This document shows, one piece after another, positions 62,186 to 64,000 of a stretch of 64,000 bases of DNA. A program made the position numbers and the translations under genes. The DNA is from Acanthacorydalis orientalis (taxonomy: Eukaryota > Arthropoda > Insecta > Megaloptera > Corydalidae), in contig CM068322.1 in the NCBI GenBank assembly GCA_034766995.1, forward strand, positions 1,769,589 through 1,833,588. The letters are read 5' to 3'. How positions within the stretch are numbered: the first letter of the stretch is position 1; each line of letters opens with the position of its first letter. The notes under the pieces were generated by a model. The model did no database searches. It was not told where the DNA came from and saw nothing but the letters and a program-made list of their open reading frames with translations.

Positions 62186-63460
62186 GAGAGTCGTTTGATA
62201 CGTTTAGTAAATTTTTTATGATGTGGTACCACTATTCATTTGGTTACATCACGGCTATCAAGTGTCACTTTTCAAACAGGCATAGGCGAAGTTTCAGCTA
62301 GAAACGACGCGCTATTCACATTCTATAGATGTTTGAAGGAAGCATGGTAGCAATTACCGCAAAACTGAAAAAAACGAGCCGGTCTTCGATTCGCGATGCG
62401 TCGATTCGTCACTGTTGATGAAACGTGGAACCACCATTATACACATGAGTCGAAGCAGTGGACAACGACTGGTGAAAGTGAAGACTGTTTTGTCGAGTGG
62501 GAAATTGACGGTCTTTGTTTTTTGGGATTTCCAAGGAATTATTCTGATCGACTTCTTAACGAAGAGAAAAACGATAACAGGAGACTATTATGCAACATTA
62601 TTGGAACCGTTCGAAAGAAGAGCTTAAAAAATGGCCAAAATTGTGGAAAAAAGTACTTTTTTACCAGACAATGCGCCTTTCCACAAATCGAAAGTCTTAA
62701 TTACAAAATGCACGAATTAGGCTTCAAATTGATTCGTTATCTACACTATTTCTTTGGACCTGGCTCCGTGCGACTTCTTTCTCTTTCCAAACTTGAAAAT
62801 TTGGCTCGCTGGGAAGAAATTCTTGTCAAATTAATATATCATTGCCGACGTCAATACGTATTTTGTAGACCTACTGGATGAAGTGTATAGTTTTCAATGG
62901 AGACTATGCTGAGAAATAAAATCGATTTTTTTCCAAAAACGGTGTTTAACTTGTATTTTTACCGTACTTATCAAACGACCCTCGTATGTATGTATGTATA
63001 TATATATATATATATACGAGGATGAAGATGAGGGTGAGTATGAGGGTGAGGGTATATATATATCATAAAGAAATTAAATTAATTAAAACGTGTAAACCTG
63101 AAAAATATACAAAAATACATAAAAAATAAATAAGGATCAAACGATACTTACCGCTTCCAGGAATATATAGGTTGAGAAATAAACAATCTTCGCTTTGATT
63201 CATCAGATGAGGCACAAGCTTCTTCAAATAATGAAATCTGCCAATCGGCATGGATTGTAAGGCTATCGTACGGTTCGATATATCCGGATATTTTTGTGGG
63301 CATACAGCACCAAAGGTGTCAGCTAATTTTGTACCGGACCACGCGTTCATTTGACTCGGTTGACGATATCTCATTTTTCCTATCGGCGGTGATGCGTACG
63401 GTATCCCACGGAATGCTTCAACAGGTTCTAGATGTCTTGAATTCAGTTCGAGTATTATGC
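33409..63460 (-). CDS. Nlg: neuroligin-like postsynaptic adhesion protein, 5' end outside window
   Basis: Exons on the minus strand: 63460-63152, 53185-53033, 45727-44829, 38305-38035, 37962-37816, 34049-33409. The visible coding sequence is 2420 nt and enters in phase 1, giving about 806 residues. All joins are GT..AG and in frame. The upstream exon or exons with the start codon and signal peptide lie beyond 64000. The order is a carboxylesterase-type extracellular domain, a short acidic stalk, one membrane span and a cytoplasmic tail. Neuroligins sit on the postsynaptic membrane and bind neurexin; their esterase fold is inactive. That is seen here: the nucleophile position of G-x-S-x-G reads GHDTG. 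Insects carry several neuroligin paralogues and I cannot say which one this is. Neurotactin and gliotactin fit less well than neuroligin to [21 protein letters not shown] and the tail. The gene spans over 30 kb because its introns are full of transposons. Confidence 0.93.
35664..35783. repeat. (TA)n / (ACATATAT)n tract
   Basis: The middle part repeats an 8-bp unit ACATATAT at least five times, flanked by pure TA. Both strands are free of stops here by composition only. Confidence 0.9.
36080..36590 (-). repeat. tandem duplication ending in GC-rich terminus copy C
   Basis: Two direct repeats about 152 bp apart (36080-36150 and 36232-36305) share TCTATAATTAAA, TCAGTCC and AAATTTTAT(T)CGTGTTCTGAT-like blocks. 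About 230 bp after the second lies GAGAGCAAGCGTGAGTGAGC, then GCAGCGACCAAGGGACGGAG and CCTCCTAGT. Read in this direction the last bases are CTAG followed by T. The terminus is an inverted relative of copies A and B. Helitron-like origin is inferred, not shown. Confidence 0.5.
37047..37330. mobile_element. hAT-type MITE with exact 8-bp target duplication
   Basis: The host octamer TCTGTAAC stands directly before (37039-37046) and after (37331-37338) the element. The ends are short imperfect inverted repeats: AAGTGGCGCACCCAG on the left, and CAGTGGCGCATTTAGG as the reverse complement of the right. An 8-bp duplication with CAGTGGCG-type ends is the mark of hAT transposons. At 284 bp with no open frame it must have been moved by a transposase made elsewhere. 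Confidence 0.85.
37816..37962 (-). CDS. Nlg: neuroligin exon: end of the extracellular domain
   Basis: A 147-nt exon after a 72-bp intron, the only short intron of the gene. It encodes [20 protein letters not shown] and [20 protein letters not shown]. The block H-Y-R-x-H-x-x-x-W-L-N-L-x-P is conserved in arthropod neuroligins. A His-rich stretch follows it. Confidence 0.92.
38035..38305 (-). CDS. Nlg: neuroligin exon: C-terminal part of the esterase-like domain
   Basis: Phase 0 to phase 1. It encodes [39 protein letters not shown] and [24 protein letters not shown] is a strong neuroligin/cholinesterase-family block. NYT is a potential N-glycosylation site. Confidence 0.93.
40261..41555 (-). 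mobile_element. decayed full-length mariner, family C copy 2
   Basis: Ends: TACGAGGGCGATTTCTAG at 40261, and in reverse complement TACGAAGGATGTTTGAAGAG at about 41555. Minus-strand pieces include [20 protein letters not shown] (around 41060-41145), [13 protein letters not shown] and, nearer 40261, the C-terminal blocks. It is the same family as 31283-32580, inverted. Stops and shifts abolish coding. Confidence 0.85.
41578..41731. repeat. TA array with a 54-bp higher-order unit
   Basis: A 30-bp block beginning TGTATATATAAACATATA occurs at 41611-41640 and exactly again at 41665-41694, separated by TA runs, so the period is 54 bp. The array abuts the right end of the mariner, after a short (CA)n. 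Confidence 0.9.
42214..42606 (+). mobile_element. probable solo LTR (BEL/Pao- or Gypsy-type)
   Basis: A block less AT-rich than its surroundings begins TGTTCGGGATATTTG (42214). It holds an AATAAA at 42553-42558 and ends near 42606. Just after it stands TGGTCCGCCGAATCGGATCA (42611-42630), resembling the leader found next to 5' LTRs of insect retrotransposons. The leader then breaks off and no gag or pol follows. I could not confirm a target-site duplication, and the TG..CA end is imperfect. Confidence 0.45.
43790..43965. repeat. foldback MITE family, copy 4 (right arm)
   Basis: Contains TTCTGAGGATGATGATATTG, then GATCAATATTGAATTATTGA, TATTTTTGATCAG and GAAAGTGAATATTTC, in the same order as the right arms of copies 1 and 3. 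Confidence 0.55.
44829..45727 (-). CDS. Nlg: neuroligin exon: dead nucleophile elbow and domain core
   Basis: The largest exon, 899 nt, from phase 1 to phase 0. It encodes [37 protein letters not shown] and [15 protein letters not shown]. It continues to [37 protein letters not shown] and [16 protein letters not shown]. The codon at 45567-45569 is Asp where active enzymes have Ser (GHDTG), as in other neuroligins. After NLAL the alignment to fly neuroligins is continuous. The segment [14 protein letters not shown] at the start is variable. Loop [10 protein letters not shown] is an acidic insertion of the kind that differs between species. Confidence 0.94.
46307..47232 (-). mobile_element. internally deleted mariner, copy 2
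   Basis: 926 bp, the inverted near-twin of 9446-10382. Its ends are TACGAGGTCAGACAATTAAG and, in reverse complement, CACGAGGTCAGACAATTAAG, with TA on both sides. The transposase frame on the minus strand runs from about 47030. It is broken at 46692 by a TGG to TGA change just before the second catalytic Asp. The rest (46365-46637) continues in the same frame. At the deletion junction it reads CACGAAAATCATCGAATG instead of keeping the first codons of the transposase as copy 1 does. Confidence 0.92.
48596..48790. repeat. TA tracts with duplicated 25-bp linker
   Basis: Two TA tracts each follow the same linker, GTCCCACTCTCAGAACGCAA, at 48658-48677 and 48710-48729. The linker and its downstream TA run were evidently duplicated as a unit of 52 bp. 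Confidence 0.85.
49955..51205 (+). mobile_element. RTE-like non-LTR retrotransposon remnant (RT and 3' end)
   Basis: Pieces in order: [20 protein letters not shown] near 49970, then after a broken part a FADD catalytic box at 50441-50455 (RFADDM). These are followed by [20 protein letters not shown] near 50618 and [13 protein letters not shown] near 50680. Next come [15 protein letters not shown] to about 50776, [20 protein letters not shown] (50876-50935) and [17 protein letters not shown] near 50970. The last two blocks are typical of RTE-clade elements of insects. The copy is 5'-truncated and full of stops and shifts. It ends in a short-unit (TA)n, as such elements often do. Confidence 0.8.
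52015..52330. repeat. foldback MITE family, copy 5 (diverged)
   Basis: The left arm contains GTTATCATCTTGAGATCGC and the right arm GATAATCAATTATTGAATAT followed by an ACTTGTGG block. The two arms are weakly inverted to each other. More diverged than the other copies. Confidence 0.45.
53033..53185 (-). CDS. Nlg: neuroligin exon: oxyanion-hole region
   Basis: A 153-nt phase 1 to phase 1 exon that encodes [35 protein letters not shown] and [15 protein letters not shown] is the place of the HGG(G/A) oxyanion motif of active esterases. As a symmetric exon it could be skipped without a frameshift, but losing it would remove a core strand. Confidence 0.93.
54192..54881. mobile_element. piggyBac-type MITE with TTAA ends
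   Basis: TTAA stands at 54192-54195 and at 54878-54881. The ends are inverted: left TTAACACATTAACGCCGGG, right in reverse complement TTAATACATTAATGCCGGA. TTAA target choice is the hallmark of piggyBac transposons. The 690 bp hold no transposase, so it is non-autonomous. A second CpG-containing inner arm lies near the right end (CATCCGGCGACATGTTAAAG). A (TA)n tract (54672-54713) sits inside. Confidence 0.75.
54902..55150 (-). mobile_element. 248-bp deletion derivative of a mariner
   Basis: Ends: TATGAGGGTCGTTTGAAAAT on the left, and in reverse complement TACGAGAGTAGTTTGATAAG on the right. The left 120 bp, on the minus strand, match the C-terminal coding end and 3' end of the mariner at 62183-62986. 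This includes the region encoding the CIALNGDYV-like ending. Nearly all of the transposase gene is deleted. Confidence 0.75.
57377..58650 (-). mobile_element. decayed full-length mariner
   Basis: Ends: TTGGGATCAATTCAAAAGTT on the left and, in reverse complement, TTGGATCAGTGCAAAAGTTT on the right, both continuing GTATACGAT with one C/T difference. TA tracts border both sides. The length is 1274 bp. Minus-strand pieces run from the N-terminal HTH ([20 protein letters not shown], 58326-58511) to [20 protein letters not shown] (around 57620-57685). Stops and shifts break the frame. Confidence 0.88.
59960..60380 (+). mobile_element. mariner transposase fragment
   Basis: On the plus strand the pieces read [20 protein letters not shown] (59982-60041), then [20 protein letters not shown] with DN following (60068-60135). 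SGRTVTDE and LQHDN are mariner catalytic-domain features. The frame shifts soon after, and no terminal repeats are found. Probably a relative of the element at 57377-58650. Confidence 0.7.
62183..62986 (+). mobile_element. decayed, internally deleted mariner
   Basis: Ends: TACGAGAGTCGTTTGATACG on the left and, in reverse complement, TACGAGGGTCGTTTGATAAG on the right. The length is 804 bp. The transposase remnant starts at the first catalytic block ([20 protein letters not shown], 62396-62455). It then changes frame for [20 protein letters not shown] (around 62535-62595) and again for the second block. The N-terminal DNA-binding part is absent, as in the other mariner family of this window. 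Confidence 0.85.
63016..63052. repeat. short GAGGGT minisatellite
   Basis: GAGGATGAAGATGAGGGTG followed by AGTATGAGGGTGAGGGT, a small purine-rich array embedded between two TA tracts just downstream of the mariner. Confidence 0.7.
63152..63460 (-). CDS. Nlg: neuroligin exon: N-terminal part of the esterase-like domain
   Basis: Starts in phase 1 after the acceptor CCTAG (63461-63465) and ends in phase 1 at a GTAAGT donor. It encodes [34 protein letters not shown] and [16 protein letters not shown]. It ends with [16 protein letters not shown], which carries an N-glycosylation site and the EDCLxLN signature shared by type-B carboxylesterases. The fixed spacing of [10 protein letters not shown] and SEDC matches neuroligins. 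Confidence 0.93.
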
Positions 63461-64000
63461 CTAGGAACAGAGAAAGATATATTTCAATTATACTTTGCAA
63501 AAATGAAATGATATTTTATGTATTGTAATATTTCAGTATCAAGATATAAACAAATATACAGTCGATATAAACATTCTTAAATTTAAAGTGTAGATATAGA
63601 ATATAATAAATAAGACAAGATTATCTTGTACCTATTCGTTTTACCGATCAAGTATATATTGATTAGAGTAGGATACAAGACTCGTAATTACTATTCCAAG
63701 TTAGGATTCAATTAAAGAAGGGAATAAGCTTGGATGGTACTTATTTTTAGTTGCAATAAATTAAATGTGATAAACAAACCTCAGATAAAAGAATCGTTTT
63801 TTATTACAACTCGGTGACACCCAAGTATTTAGGCTACGCCGTCGCTATAATTTAGGATTGAATTCCTTGTATCTACGTATTTATTTTATTATATTAGGGG
63901 AAGCCATATGTAATCGATTATTTTTATATAAAAAAATAGTTAAAAAATGAATTTTAATCAATTATATAATTGCTCTCATTATCAAAGACATTTTTCCATT
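63461..64000 (-). other. neuroligin upstream intron, cut by the window edge
   Basis: AT-rich sequence 5' of the first visible neuroligin exon. No exon with a signal peptide or start codon is seen, so the start of the gene lies beyond 64000. Confidence 0.6.

Larger units (their letters stand above)
53186..63151 (-). other. largest neuroligin intron, transposon-rich
   Basis: About 10 kb. It contains a piggyBac-type MITE (54192-54881), two deletion derivatives of one mariner family (54902-55150, 62183-62986), a full-length decayed mariner (57377-58650), a mariner fragment (59960-60380) and several TA tracts. No nested gene is seen. Confidence 0.7.

Overview
This window is animal nuclear DNA, most likely from an insect. 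It is strongly AT-rich, has interrupted genes with GT..AG introns, long (TA)n and (CA)n microsatellites, and a heavy load of Tc1/mariner elements. The neuroligin, CWC22 and EFHB proteins have an animal and, as far as I can judge, arthropod character. I cannot name the species. A hymenopteran or other AT-rich insect is a guess, not a reading.

Three protein-coding genes are supported by joined exons that stay in frame. EFHB/CFAP21 (+ strand, CDS 20607-25938, ten exons, 519 codons) encodes an EF-hand protein of ciliary and flagellar axonemes. CWC22/nucampholin (- strand, CDS 29095-26008, three exons, 786 codons) encodes a spliceosome factor. EFHB and CWC22 converge, with only 69 bp between their stop codons, so their 3' UTRs should overlap. 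A neuroligin (- strand, six exons from 63460 to 33409, 5' end outside the window) encodes a postsynaptic adhesion protein with an inactive esterase domain, one membrane span and a cytoplasmic tail. The three genes do not form a pathway; they are simply neighbours.

Layout: 1-12705 holds no host gene I can support and is a graveyard of Tc1/mariner copies (507-1680, 2119-3395, 5369-7036, 9446-10382, 11494-12705). 12706-20606 is intergenic with microsatellites, one Tc1-like remnant candidate and one unexplained open frame. 20607-29095 is the compact EFHB/CWC22 pair. 29096-33408 is intergenic with foldback MITEs and a mariner. 33409-64000 is the neuroligin gene. Its introns carry further mariners, a hAT MITE with an exact 8-bp target duplication, a piggyBac-type MITE with TTAA ends, an RTE-like reverse transcriptase remnant and a probable solo LTR.

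I found no tRNA, rRNA, CRISPR or bacterial-type feature. I also saw no clearly new biological system. The most interesting signals are a pair of near-identical mariners that lost the same domain through different deletion junctions, a foldback MITE family, a GC-rich repeated terminus that may be a Helitron end, and the antisense overlap of EFHB and CWC22.
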